This document shows, in pieces, positions 18,224 through 25,573 of a stretch of 33,654 bases of DNA. The notes under the pieces are model-generated. The model saw only the letters and a list, made by a program, of their open reading frames with translations, was not told the origin of the DNA and did not search any database. Origin of the DNA: a virus; the IMG/VR virus record IMGVR_UViG_3300044294_000370, positions 1-33,654 of that record; one strand, written 5' to 3'. Within the stretch, counting starts at the first letter, position 1. Every line of letters begins with the position of its first letter. The position numbers and the translations under genes are program-made.

Positions 18224-20224
18224 TTAGTAAGCTTTTAAATTATCTCTGTCAATAATAAATTTAAGTTCATCAATTAAAAATTGAGGATTAGTAGTAAATG
18301 ATAAAGGTGTTTCTATAAGTTTAATTCCGCTTTGATTAATTCCAACCGCTTTTCTACGAGTAACAGTAGGGCTAAATGGTACTTCTTCAATTTCTATTAT
18401 AAATCCATTATATAAAGCTCTATTTAACGTTTCAGAAGCAACTTGTTGTCTATTAGCTGCCTGTATTAATTCTTCAGATATAGGGGTTATATTTTCTTCT
18501 ATTCCATTTTCTAAAGAACATTTTACTAATAAAAAATCTACAAAATTAAGTAAAGTTACAGCTTGTCCTATAACAGAACTAGCTAGAGTTAGAGGAGGTT
18601 CTACAGATTTAATAAGTTCTTCTAACTTATCTAATTTAGGAGTACCTTGAGGGGCATATTTAAGATTATCTGCTAATTCTGTAAGATCCCTTAAAACACT
18701 ATCAAGTGGAGCTGGTAGTCTTATAGGGGGCACAGCAGTTGACAATGCTTTGGCAGATAATAAAATGATCTTTCTAATGGCTCTTATAGATAACAATGTT
18801 TGTTTAGTTAATCTTAATCCAGTAGAAATAACTACTATAGTTAAAGATATACTTTGTATATAAGAATTTATTGTCTCTAAAGAAGATAAAATATTATTTC
18901 TAATATTAACTATTTGTCTTAAAATAGGTTGAGGAGGACAAATAGGAGGTAAAAGAGGAAGTAGTGCTAATAAAATTCTTTTTCTCTCTAAAGGGGGTAA
19001 ATCTTTTAGTTTTATTTTGCCTCTAAAAAAATCTTGTAATATTTGAGGATCAATAGCTAAAGGAACTCCTAAAGATCTTATTAGTTGTATTACAGCAGGA
19101 TTTGAAAAATCTTTTTTTATAAGAAAGGTTAATATTTGAGGCTTTACTCCTAATTTTTCTAGTAAAAGTCTAGTTATTCCATTAATAATAAAATCTTTTA
19201 TTCTACTTATTAGTCGCCTAATTATAGTTCCTAACTGGACACGAAATTGTGAAGGAATACTAAGTTCAGGCTCTTTAAATTCATATGGAACTTCTGGAGC
19301 TTTAGATTTAAATATGAGGGCGCTAGGAATATCCTCTTCTTGATATACAACACTCTCAGAAAATAAAACGGGTTTGGGTGAATCAGTACCTGAATTAACT
19401 AAGGATACTTCTTCAATTATAGTGTTTTTTTCATTAATAAGTGCAGAATATATATATTGTGTTTGTTCTTCAGCAGAAACCGGTTGAATATTTAAAGGGG
19501 AGTAAGGGGAATTTTCTTTTTTAGGAGAAAATATAAATATAAAAGGGTTATCATCATTACTACTATTTTCATAAGATATTATTATTTTATTTTCTTTTGT
19601 TTCAATTCTATTAATGAATTCTGGGTATTGGTTGTTTGAATATTGATCATATCTTAAAAAGGCTATTTGTTTTAATTTTTCATTAAGTACTGCTATATCA
19701 AGACCATCCAAATCATCCTGAATATTCAAAGGGGTAAAATCAGAATTATATATAGCTAATTTAAGAATTTTGAGTGGTTTGGCCTCCAACAGAAATTCTC
19801 TAAGTTGTTGGGTTTGAGGTTGTAAATCAAATATATAAACCCCATTACTATCAGGAGCAGGAAAAGGATTAACATCAATAGGTTGATCAAACCCCTGCGA
19901 TATAGCACTTTTAGCACTATCCGTATCTTTATTTTTTTGGTTTTCTTTGTTAGAAAGGATAGTTAATTTTCCTGAGGATGGACCAAATAACTTAAATTTA
20001 GTGCTGAGAGTTGAGGGAAAAAAAATATAATTGTTTATCGAATTAAAATCGGGAATAGTAAATGACCCATCTTGTGGTAATGTGGGTATTATTTTATAAT
20101 TTCTCCCAAAATCCCGATCAGGATATGTAACTTCATAGATACTCTCATACCATATTATATTATTATTAAGGGAGTATTTTATTATTTCACTATCTATTTT
20201 TATATATCCTTTTAAATCAGCCAT
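18224..20224 (-). CDS. large baseplate-region protein with hydrophobic helical segment
   Basis: 666 residues, family not recognised. The N-terminal half is beta-rich and polar. Between about residues 330 and 560 there is a long, strongly helical hydrophobic region (ITRLLLEKLG, ILLALLPLLPPICPPQP, SLTIVVISTG, IILLSAKALSTAVPP), unlike its neighbours. The C-terminus returns to a beta domain (VTRRKAVGINQSGIKLIE). It lies between the candidate spike and the gp25/gp6 genes, so it is probably part of the hub or wedge. The hydrophobic part could pack a hub core or contact membrane. Confidence 0.65.
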   Translation of the reverse strand: MADLKGYIKIDSEIIKYSLNNNIIWYESIYEVTYPDRDFGRNYKIIPTLPQDGSFTIPDFNSINNYIFFPSTLSTKFKLFGPSSGKLTILSNKENQKNKDTDSAKSAISQGFDQPIDVNPFPAPDSNGVYIFDLQPQTQQLREFLLEAKPLKILKLAIYNSDFTPLNIQDDLDGLDIAVLNEKLKQIAFLRYDQYSNNQYPEFINRIETKENKIIISYENSSNDDNPFIFIFSPKKENSPYSPLNIQPVSAEEQTQYIYSALINEKNTIIEEVSLVNSGTDSPKPVLFSESVVYQEEDIPSALIFKSKAPEVPYEFKEPELSIPSQFRVQLGTIIRRLISRIKDFIINGITRLLLEKLGVKPQILTFLIKKDFSNPAVIQLIRSLGVPLAIDPQILQDFFRGKIKLKDLPPLERKRILLALLPLLPPICPPQPILRQIVNIRNNILSSLETINSYIQSISLTIVVISTGLRLTKQTLLSIRAIRKIILLSAKALSTAVPPIRLPAPLDSVLRDLTELADNLKYAPQGTPKLDKLEELIKSVEPPLTLASSVIGQAVTLLNFVDFLLVKCSLENGIEENITPISEELIQAANRQQVASETLNRALYNGFIIEIEEVPFSPTVTRRKAVGINQSGIKLIETPLSFTTNPQFLIDELKFIIDRDNLKAY

Positions 20225-20233
20225 TATATTCTT

Positions 20234-21535
20234 TTACTTTGCGGTACGAACAGTTTGAGATAATAAAAGAGAATTATTTTGATCATTTTTTTTATATTTA
20301 TCCAATAAAATATTAATATTACTAGCTACTTTAAAGGCATCATTAGCCGTATTAGGAAAAGGAGTAGAAAGTTCTTTTTCGATAGTATTAAATAATGCTT
20401 TTAAATCATTTAATAGCGAAAAAATTAATTCATACATCTGTTCTCCCATCACAGCTGGTTCTGTTTTTCCTATTTCAGGACTACCTAAATATACCCCCCC
20501 AATTTTACTAGTCCATGTTGAGGTGGATAAAACAATAGGTCCAGAAGTATCAAAGTTAATACTTTTAACGGCATTTAAATTAATAGATTTTTTAGAAGAT
20601 AACAACAAATGATCTTGATTAGTATTAAATACCAATCTTCCTGAGTTTATAAGAATTTGTTTTCCATGATATTGGAGAGGATTTTCTGGGGCAGGATTAT
20701 TGGGTAATGTTGTATAACTTTTATATCCATTTGTACTAGATATAATTAAAGGAACATTTTGGGTTGATGTTAAATAAATAGAAGAATTATCAGTATTAAT
20801 ATTTTCTGTTATTGGTATCCACCCCTCTCCACTATTGTCTATCTGCCCATTTCTTAAAATAGTAATAGGGTCTCCATTTGACCCGGTAACTGACCAAAGA
20901 TTAGGGTTATTTTTTACTGTAGATCCAAAACGGATACTATTCCCCCATCTCCCTTCCATTATTACATCTCCCTCAAAAGGTAAAAGAGGACGAATATATG
21001 AACGTTCTTCAAATGTATCTCCTAGATATATATTAGTAGATTGATCAGTAATTTTTCTTACAGCTCCCCCCAAACTTTGAGTATAATCAACTCGTTGCGA
21101 AGAGGGTAGATTAAGAGGATCAGCAGGATACCCATTGTGGTGGGGATGATTCCATAAAGCAACTGGGGTTATGTAATATATTGTTTGATTAGTTGCAATA
21201 CTACCAATATCATTACTTGGTAATATAACTAAATAGACAATTTCATTTAGTAAGGGATAATTTTTTAGATTAGGGTATAATGGTTTAGCAGTATTTTTAA
21301 TATTAAATGTTGGAGGATTTGTTAGATTTCTATCATAGAAAATAGTTCCTAAGCCATTCCATTCTCCTACTTCTTTAAATAAATACTCATTAGAGTCATC
21401 TAAAACAATATCTACTACTCTAGCTGAAATAATAAGATTATTTAAAGTATAATCTCTTTCTTCATTTCTTCCATTATTAATTGAGTTTTGAGAGCCATTA
21501 TTACCATCATATAAAACATCAAAACGACTACCCAT
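20234..21535 (-). CDS. candidate baseplate central spike (gp5/gpV-like, no lysozyme)
   Basis: 433 residues. An OB-like start (LNNLIISARVVDIVLDD) is followed by LPFEGDVIMEGRWGNSIRFGST near residue 185, a pattern common in phage spike and hub proteins. Residues about 280-350 carry regular short strands (KQILINSGRLVFNT, SKKSINLNAVKSINF, GPIVLSTSTW) that suit a triple-stranded beta-helix needle. No lysozyme catalytic core is visible. It begins a run of baseplate genes and shares one base with the upstream gene (TAATG). T4 gp5 analogy is inference. Confidence 0.6.
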   Translation of the reverse strand: MGSRFDVLYDGNNGSQNSINNGRNEERDYTLNNLIISARVVDIVLDDSNEYLFKEVGEWNGLGTIFYDRNLTNPPTFNIKNTAKPLYPNLKNYPLLNEIVYLVILPSNDIGSIATNQTIYYITPVALWNHPHHNGYPADPLNLPSSQRVDYTQSLGGAVRKITDQSTNIYLGDTFEERSYIRPLLPFEGDVIMEGRWGNSIRFGSTVKNNPNLWSVTGSNGDPITILRNGQIDNSGEGWIPITENINTDNSSIYLTSTQNVPLIISSTNGYKSYTTLPNNPAPENPLQYHGKQILINSGRLVFNTNQDHLLLSSKKSINLNAVKSINFDTSGPIVLSTSTWTSKIGGVYLGSPEIGKTEPAVMGEQMYELIFSLLNDLKALFNTIEKELSTPFPNTANDAFKVASNINILLDKYKKNDQNNSLLLSQTVRTAK

Positions 21536-21867
21536 TACTCCTCCTTTATATTATTAATAGCGGCTAATAATTGCTCTTTTTCAGCATCAGATATTGTTAA
21601 TGGATCTCCTGATGCTTGGCTAGCTATAGCTCGTTGGGCTAATGCTGCCATTTTAACAAGTAAATCGTCGTTTTTAACTCCTATTTCCATATATTCTTTA
21701 ATTAAAGGAACTATAAGAGTAGCATCACCTATCTCGTTTATTAATGGTTTTAGTTCCGAGATAAGTGTAGATATTTGTTTATCTTTTTTCTTTTGATTAG
21801 AATGAATTTCCTCTAATAAATCGGAAAATTTTACATTTTTAAAAATAACTGAATCTAATTGTCCCAT
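21535..21867 (-). CDS. small helical protein upstream of the spike gene
   Basis: 110 residues, all-helical and charged (DLLEEIHSNQKKKDKQISTLISELKPLINEIG). No domain is recognised. It overlaps the spike gene by one base and starts 21 nt after the late sigma factor gene, behind a TATTTATGA element. Position suggests a baseplate or assembly partner. Confidence 0.65.
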   Translation of the reverse strand: MGQLDSVIFKNVKFSDLLEEIHSNQKKKDKQISTLISELKPLINEIGDATLIVPLIKEYMEIGVKNDDLLVKMAALAQRAIASQASGDPLTISDAEKEQLLAAINNIKEE

Positions 21868-21874
21868 ATTTTTA

Positions 21875-21883
21875 TCATAAATA
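21875..21883 (-). promoter_or_regulatory. TATTTATGA element at the head of the baseplate block
   Basis: The coding strand reads TATTTATGA 7 nt before the ATG at 21867, a one-base variant of the TATTTATAA element found at four other gene starts. Its place at the start of the baseplate run makes it a candidate late promoter. Confidence 0.3.
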
Positions 21884-21888
21884 TAGGG

Positions 21889-22563
21889 CTATTGAAAGTT
21901 TATATAGCCGTTTTCTTTATAAAAAAGATAATTATATTTAAATATTTCGTAAAGTTTATTAGATACTTTAGTTATTTTAGGTGTCTTAACATCTATTATC
22001 TCGCGAACGTATATATATAATGCTTTTTTATTAAAAATAGTTAAATGTTCTCTTTTACGAAATAACTCTAAAACAGCATCTGCTATTCTAGCATCTCCTT
22101 CTTTAGGAAAAATTTTATATATATTTTGAGTACAATAATTTATATACTCATCCATAAACACAGATAAATTAGATGATGAAAGATCTAATTCATATGAATG
22201 TTTAGAATCATCATGTATCTCTTCTACAGGAGTAGTTTCTATTCTTTTTTTATAATTTTTTTGATTGTCTAATATTAAATAACGTTTTGCTATAGTTCCA
22301 AAATAAGAATAAGCCTTAGCTCCTTTAGAAGGATCAAATAAATGTATTTTAGATAAAAGAAATATCATTACTTCGTGTTGTAAATCTTCAATATTCTCAA
22401 CTTCAGTATAATAAAATTTAAAAGTATGTACTATATTTTCTGTTAACTTAAAAAAAGCAGGATGAATTTCAGACTCATATATTTTACTCTTAATTGAGGA
22501 ATTAATCTCATTATTATATCGTACAATAGCGTCTTCTGTCTTTTGAGTAAAATATACAGCCAT
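21889..22563 (-). CDS. late sigma factor, T4 gp55-like
   Basis: 224 residues. Residues about 55-105 (VENIEDLQHEVMIFLLSKIHLFDPSKGAKAYSYFGTIAKRYLIL) match region 2 of sigma-70 factors, including the core-binding helix and the aromatic -10 recognition helix (KAYSYFGTIAKRYL). No region 4 is apparent, as in gp55, which reads only a -10-like box. It should redirect host RNA polymerase to late genes such as the adjacent tail block. Coupled by TAATG to the upstream membrane protein. Confidence 0.88.
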   Translation of the reverse strand: MAVYFTQKTEDAIVRYNNEINSSIKSKIYESEIHPAFFKLTENIVHTFKFYYTEVENIEDLQHEVMIFLLSKIHLFDPSKGAKAYSYFGTIAKRYLILDNQKNYKKRIETTPVEEIHDDSKHSYELDLSSSNLSVFMDEYINYCTQNIYKIFPKEGDARIADAVLELFRKREHLTIFNKKALYIYVREIIDVKTPKITKVSNKLYEIFKYNYLFYKENGYINFQ

Positions 22564-22838
22564 TACAGATTTTTTACGTTAAATGAATTAAGAATAGTCT
22601 GAATGCTTTTGATATTTTCAAAGAAAAATCCAATTTCATCATCTGCTTTAAAAGAGCCTCGATGATCTATCTCTTGTAATTTTTTATCTGATTCATCTAT
22701 AACTTTAGAAATTTTATTTAGATAAACCATATATCCTGTAAGAATATCCTCTTGTTTTTCGTTTTTGTGTAAAAGGTTAAAGGTCGTGTATCCAAGGATC
22801 ACGACCATTAACGCTAAAATTATTATTAATAATATCAT
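22563..22838 (-). CDS. single-pass membrane protein
   Basis: 91 residues. Residues 2-23 (ILLIIILALMVVILGYTTFNLL) are one transmembrane helix, followed by a charged, helical soluble tail. It overlaps the HD gene upstream (ATGA, 2838-2835 on the 22-kb scale) and the sigma gene downstream (TAATG). Could be an inner-membrane phage protein; function unknown. Confidence 0.75.
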   Translation of the reverse strand: MILLIIILALMVVILGYTTFNLLHKNEKQEDILTGYMVYLNKISKVIDESDKKLQEIDHRGSFKADDEIGFFFENIKSIQTILNSFNVKNL

Positions 22839-23614
22839 ATATTGTCTAATAGATTTTTTAATGTTTCACTTTTTATGGTACTTAATGCTTTTTGTTGTTT
22901 ATTTAAATTTGGTTTAGCATTAGTATCTAGGGTAAAACTCTTTTTTGGAGCCTCCACGGAATTTTTAAATTTTGGCAACCATTCTCTTTCAAACTCAATT
23001 CTTGCTGCCATTAAATCTGCTTGATGTAAAATGAATGGAAGACAGGTACGTGGCTTCTGCTCAGGCAGGTAAGTCATAAGATATTTTTTATTACCTTCAT
23101 CGTATAATCCATCATGAGTTTGAATAGCTATCATCTCGTTAAATGAATATTGGATACCATGAGATTGAAGCAAATATAAACCGCGATCAGGAACTGAAGC
23201 AAATGCTACTTTGTTGTTAAACATATAATCTTCGCCTAATTTATCTCGGCGCCATTGATCTGTTTGGGGGACATAAGATTCGTTTGTTTCGTCTCCCATT
23301 TTACCTAAATCGTGGTTAATAGCAGAAAATACAAGTTCTTCAACTGTGTATGTGTTTAAATCTGCTCCCATTTCACCCCACAAATTATTAAGTTTAAGAG
23401 CGCAATCTACAACACGATTAACGTGTTCGATATAACCTCCTGGAAAAGCATTGTGATATTCTTTTTTGTGGGCTGCAGGCATTAGAATTAAACGATCTTT
23501 ATATTGTTTGTAAAATTCTAATAGTTTTTCTTTACGAGGGGAAGATATCCAAGTATTAATATGTTGGATAAAATATTCCCAATTTTCTTGAATTTGTTCT
23601 GCTGTAAGTTTCAT
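22835..23614 (-). CDS. HD-domain phosphohydrolase
   Basis: 259 residues. His64 (GGYIEHVNRV), the His101-Asp102 pair (INHDLGKMG) and a later Asp (HQADLMAARIEFE) supply the metal ligands of the HD superfamily. Members hydrolyse nucleotides or cyclic nucleotides, and phage versions can degrade signalling molecules or dNTPs; the substrate is unknown. The gene is followed at once by the membrane protein (ATGA overlap). Confidence 0.82.
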   Translation of the reverse strand: MKLTAEQIQENWEYFIQHINTWISSPRKEKLLEFYKQYKDRLILMPAAHKKEYHNAFPGGYIEHVNRVVDCALKLNNLWGEMGADLNTYTVEELVFSAINHDLGKMGDETNESYVPQTDQWRRDKLGEDYMFNNKVAFASVPDRGLYLLQSHGIQYSFNEMIAIQTHDGLYDEGNKKYLMTYLPEQKPRTCLPFILHQADLMAARIEFEREWLPKFKNSVEAPKKSFTLDTNAKPNLNKQQKALSTIKSETLKNLLDNI

Positions 23615-23625
23615 AACTATTTAAA

Positions 23626-23817
23626 TTAATTTATTTCATTAGGACCTAATGGTTCTTGTTGTACAAAAGATTTAGCATCTTGCAAAACTTCTTGTGTGTC
23701 TCTAAGAAAAATCTCAAATTCATCTCTAGAACCAGCGCGTTGAAGTATTAAAAATAATTTAGCAATATTGCCTTCTGCTTTTTCTAATCTTCGCATTATA
23801 ATTTCTCTATTTTTCAT
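23626..23817 (-). CDS. small helical protein, unknown function
   Basis: 63 residues, highly helical (IIMRRLEKAEGNIAKLFLILQRAG). It lies 11 nt before the HD gene and probably shares its transcript. Nothing more can be said. Confidence 0.6.
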   Translation of the reverse strand: MKNREIIMRRLEKAEGNIAKLFLILQRAGSRDEFEIFLRDTQEVLQDAKSFVQQEPLGPNEIN

Positions 23818-23869
23818 AATAAAATTGTTTATACATACAATATATATAAAACTAATAATAAAGCCAAGT

Positions 23870-24280
23870 TTATTTTGTATTTTCTAAAAAAATATTTTTA
23901 ATTTTAAGAATGTATGCACATTTTTCATATTCTTCTTCAAGTTCAAAAAACGATATAGCCATATTCAAGGTATTCATTAATTGGGGGCTATAATATTGTT
24001 CAATTACTTGAACATGAGTTTTATTAGATATATCAATTTTAGATAGATGAAAAAAGGCCCTATTGAAAATAATTAAATCTCCAATCCGTCCTATGTTTTC
24101 TGGGATTATTTCAGGATCTATCATAGATAAAAATTCTATGTTTTTTGTTCTAAAGGTTATATGATTAAGGATTAATTTTTTAAACATTCCTAATAAGTAA
24201 ACAGGATGTTCTGTAAAATCAATATTGACAATATTATCTTCTGATTCTGTAAATGAATTAAAAATTTTATTAATATCCAT
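23870..24280 (-). CDS. conserved-looking small protein, unknown function
   Basis: 136 residues from the ATG at 24280; a GTG codon directly before it is a weaker start. Helical, with a hydrophobic core and the ending EEEYEKCAYILKIKNIFLE. No motif identifies a function. It is the first protein gene after the tRNA cluster in the direction of transcription and precedes the sigma factor region. Confidence 0.65.
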   Translation of the reverse strand: MDINKIFNSFTESEDNIVNIDFTEHPVYLLGMFKKLILNHITFRTKNIEFLSMIDPEIIPENIGRIGDLIIFNRAFFHLSKIDISNKTHVQVIEQYYSPQLMNTLNMAISFFELEEEYEKCAYILKIKNIFLENTK

Positions 24281-24313
24281 CACATATACATATATGTAAT
24301 TATTTTAAAGATG

Positions 24314-24386
24314 TGATTCCGGGCAGGCTCGAACTGCCGACCCATACATTAAAAGTGTATTGCTCTACCTGCTGAGCTACGGAATC
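24314..24386 (-). tRNA. tRNA-Lys (anticodon TTT)
   Basis: 73 nt. Acceptor GATTCCG pairs with CGGAATC; the anticodon arm is ATACA-CTTTTAA-TGTAT, giving TTT. The T arm is GGCAG-TTCGAGC-CTGCC. The discriminator is A and CCA is not encoded. It reads AAA, a frequent codon here. Confidence 0.95.
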
Positions 24387-24391
24387 ATTTG

Positions 24392-24464
24392 TACTCTCGA
24401 CGGGATTTGAACCCATAACCTCGATGGTATAAGCATCTTGCGCTAACCATTGCGCCACGAGAGC
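24392..24464 (-). tRNA. tRNA-Ile (anticodon TAT)
   Basis: 73 nt. The D arm is GCGC...GCGC and the anticodon loop CTTATAC gives TAT, reading AUA. The T arm is ATGGG-TTCAAAT-CCCGT. The first acceptor pair is G-U and the 27-43 pair is mismatched. Most bacteria read AUA with a modified CAT tRNA, so an encoded TAT anticodon is unusual. It lies 5 nt from the lysine tRNA. Confidence 0.9.
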
Positions 24465-24469
24465 ATTAA

Positions 24470-24634
24470 TTAATTTTTAGGTAAAAATATCCAAAGAAGT
24501 ATATATATCCAAAATGCGTATGGAAATACGAATAAAAATCCTATTCTCCAAAGCATTGAAGGAATATTTGACCATTCACCTAACCCAGCACACACCCCAC
24601 CAATATAACCATGTCCTAAATATAAATTTCCCAT
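24470..24634 (-). CDS. PspC-domain membrane protein
   Basis: 54 residues from the ATG at 24634. An in-frame start 24 nt further upstream has weaker support. GYIGGVCAGLGEWSNIPSMLWRIGFLF followed by FWIYILLWIFLP is the complete PspC domain: a GGVCAGL turn and two hydrophobic segments. PspC proteins sense or counter envelope stress and phage-encoded toxicity. The start 5 nt from a tRNA suggests an acquired accessory gene. Confidence 0.82.
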   Translation of the reverse strand: MGNLYLGHGYIGGVCAGLGEWSNIPSMLWRIGFLFVFPYAFWIYILLWIFLPKN

Positions 24635-24713
24635 CTTAAATAAATAAATTTTTAACAAAAAATAAACATACTTTTGTATGATATTTTTATTATTTTAATC
24701 TATGTTCAATTAG

Positions 24714-24829
24714 CAGTCAGGACAGGATTCGAACCTGTAATGGGTAACTAGGATTTTACATGGACTTTCACCATACCACTGAATTTCACTAAGAATTATT
24801 TCTGCGTCTACCAATTCCGCCACCTGACT
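24714..24829 (-). tRNA. abnormal Leu-like tRNA, 116 nt, anticodon not assignable
   Basis: The ends form a good tRNA: acceptor AGTCAGG pairs with CCTGACT, the D arm GGCGGAATTGGTAGACGC is leucine-type, and the T arm is ACAGG-TTCGAAT-CCTGT. Between D and T arms there are 65 nt instead of about 32, and no 17-nt anticodon arm with 5 clean pairs could be placed. The 33 extra bases suggest an insertion or intron, too small for group I. The discriminator is G rather than the leucine-typical A. It may be a defective copy. Confidence 0.6.
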
Positions 24830-24839
24830 AATTTATTGA

Positions 24840-25007
24840 CTACTGTATTACATTTACAGTAGTATCAACATTTTCAACCTGCCCTACAGTATCTTGATAG
24901 AGCGTATCAACTAATTCAGTAGTTGTTTCAGTTGTAGTTGATTCATTTGTTGAACAACTTGTAATAATTGTAGCACAAACGAACATTAACGCGAACATGT
25001 TTTTCAT
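24840..25007 (-). CDS. small lipoprotein
   Basis: 55 residues from the ATG at 25007 (an ATG at 25037 would add a non-signal extension). It has a basic N-terminus (MKNM), a hydrophobic core (FALMFVCATI) and a lipobox ITSC with lipidated Cys18, then a Thr/Ser/Glu-rich tail. It is probably anchored in the host membrane or moved to the surface. It sits between tRNA genes. Exclusion of superinfecting phage is a possible but unproven role. Confidence 0.75.
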   Translation of the reverse strand: MKNMFALMFVCATIITSCSTNESTTTETTTELVDTLYQDTVGQVENVDTTVNVIQ

Positions 25008-25082
25008 AATTTTGGTTTTTTTTAAATTGTTAAACATAATATAATATACAAATAAACTTTCAAATATCCAAGCTTATTTTTG

Positions 25083-25156
25083 TGATCTTAACAAGAGTCG
25101 AACTTGTAACCTACAGCTTAGAAGGCTGTTGCTCTATCCAATTGAGCTATAAGACC
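25083..25156 (-). tRNA. tRNA-Arg (anticodon TCT)
   Basis: 74 nt. Acceptor GGTCTTA pairs with TAAGATC (one G-U). The anticodon arm is ACAGC-CTTCTAA-GCTGT, giving TCT, which reads AGA. The T arm is ACAAG-TTCGACT-CTTGT with discriminator A. Confidence 0.94.
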
Positions 25157-25164
25157 ATATAAAT

Positions 25165-25231
25165 AGGGGGCTCCCTGTTGTTAACTTCCGGATAGTTACA
25201 AACAGCCGTATTTCTTACCCTCCCCCTTTTT
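25165..25231. ncRNA. structured element between tRNAs, G/C-armed, with T-run on plus strand
   Basis: AGGGGG at 25165-25170 can pair with CCCCCT at 25222-25227, and inside it CTGTT(G)..AACAG with GTTAACT..AGTTAC forms a second hairpin. On the plus strand the outer stem is followed by T5, like an intrinsic terminator. No tRNA T-loop or D-arm signature is present. It could be a bidirectional terminator, a small structured RNA or a tRNA-processing spacer. Confidence 0.4.
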
Positions 25232-25232
25232 G

Positions 25233-25317
25233 TACCCCAAGCCGGACTTGAACCGGCACGACCTCATCGGTCACAGGATTTTAAGTCCTGCGTGTCTACC
25301 TATTTCACCATCAGGGC
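25233..25317 (-). tRNA. tRNA-Leu (anticodon TAA)
   Basis: 85 nt with the long leucine variable arm. The anticodon arm is CAGGA-CTTAAAA-TCCTG, giving TAA for UUA. The T arm is GCCGG-TTCAAGT-CCGGC with discriminator A. Several acceptor pairs are G-U. Confidence 0.94.
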
Positions 25318-25322
25318 ATATT

Positions 25323-25511
25323 TTATTTTAATGCTAATTGTTTTTTTATATTTTCTATAATTTGTACAACATTTTCATACTCAGAAATAATTAATGGATC
25401 AAGATTAGATTTATCTTTATATTTAGACCAAAGGTCTTCTTTATGCTTAGTATAAAATACTAAATCATCCATTAATTTTTTTTCCATTAGATTATTTGTT
25501 TCGTTTTTCAT
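25323..25511 (-). CDS. small helical protein, unknown function
   Basis: 62 residues, mainly charged and helical, no motif. It starts in an AT-rich leader ending AATATATG and ends 5 nt before the leucine tRNA. Its reality rests on the clean frame, orientation and gap-filling fit. Confidence 0.5.
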   Translation of the reverse strand: MKNETNNLMEKKLMDDLVFYTKHKEDLWSKYKDKSNLDPLIISEYENVVQIIENIKKQLALK

Positions 25512-25573
25512 ATATTATTATATTAATATGCATGCCCATTAGCCCCACCCCTCCTCTCTTCATCCGTATATAC

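Noticed and set aside
20234-21535. Lysozyme activity in the spike candidate
   Set aside because: No glycoside-hydrolase signature such as the T4 lysozyme E-D-T arrangement can be seen; only OB-like and beta-helix patterns.
24714-24829. Group I intron in the Leu-like tRNA
   Set aside because: Only ~33 extra bases, far below the size of a group I intron, and no P/Q/R/S core sequences.
25165-25231. Sixth tRNA gene
   Set aside because: No T-loop consensus or D arm; arms are GGGGG/CCCCC with an internal hairpin only.
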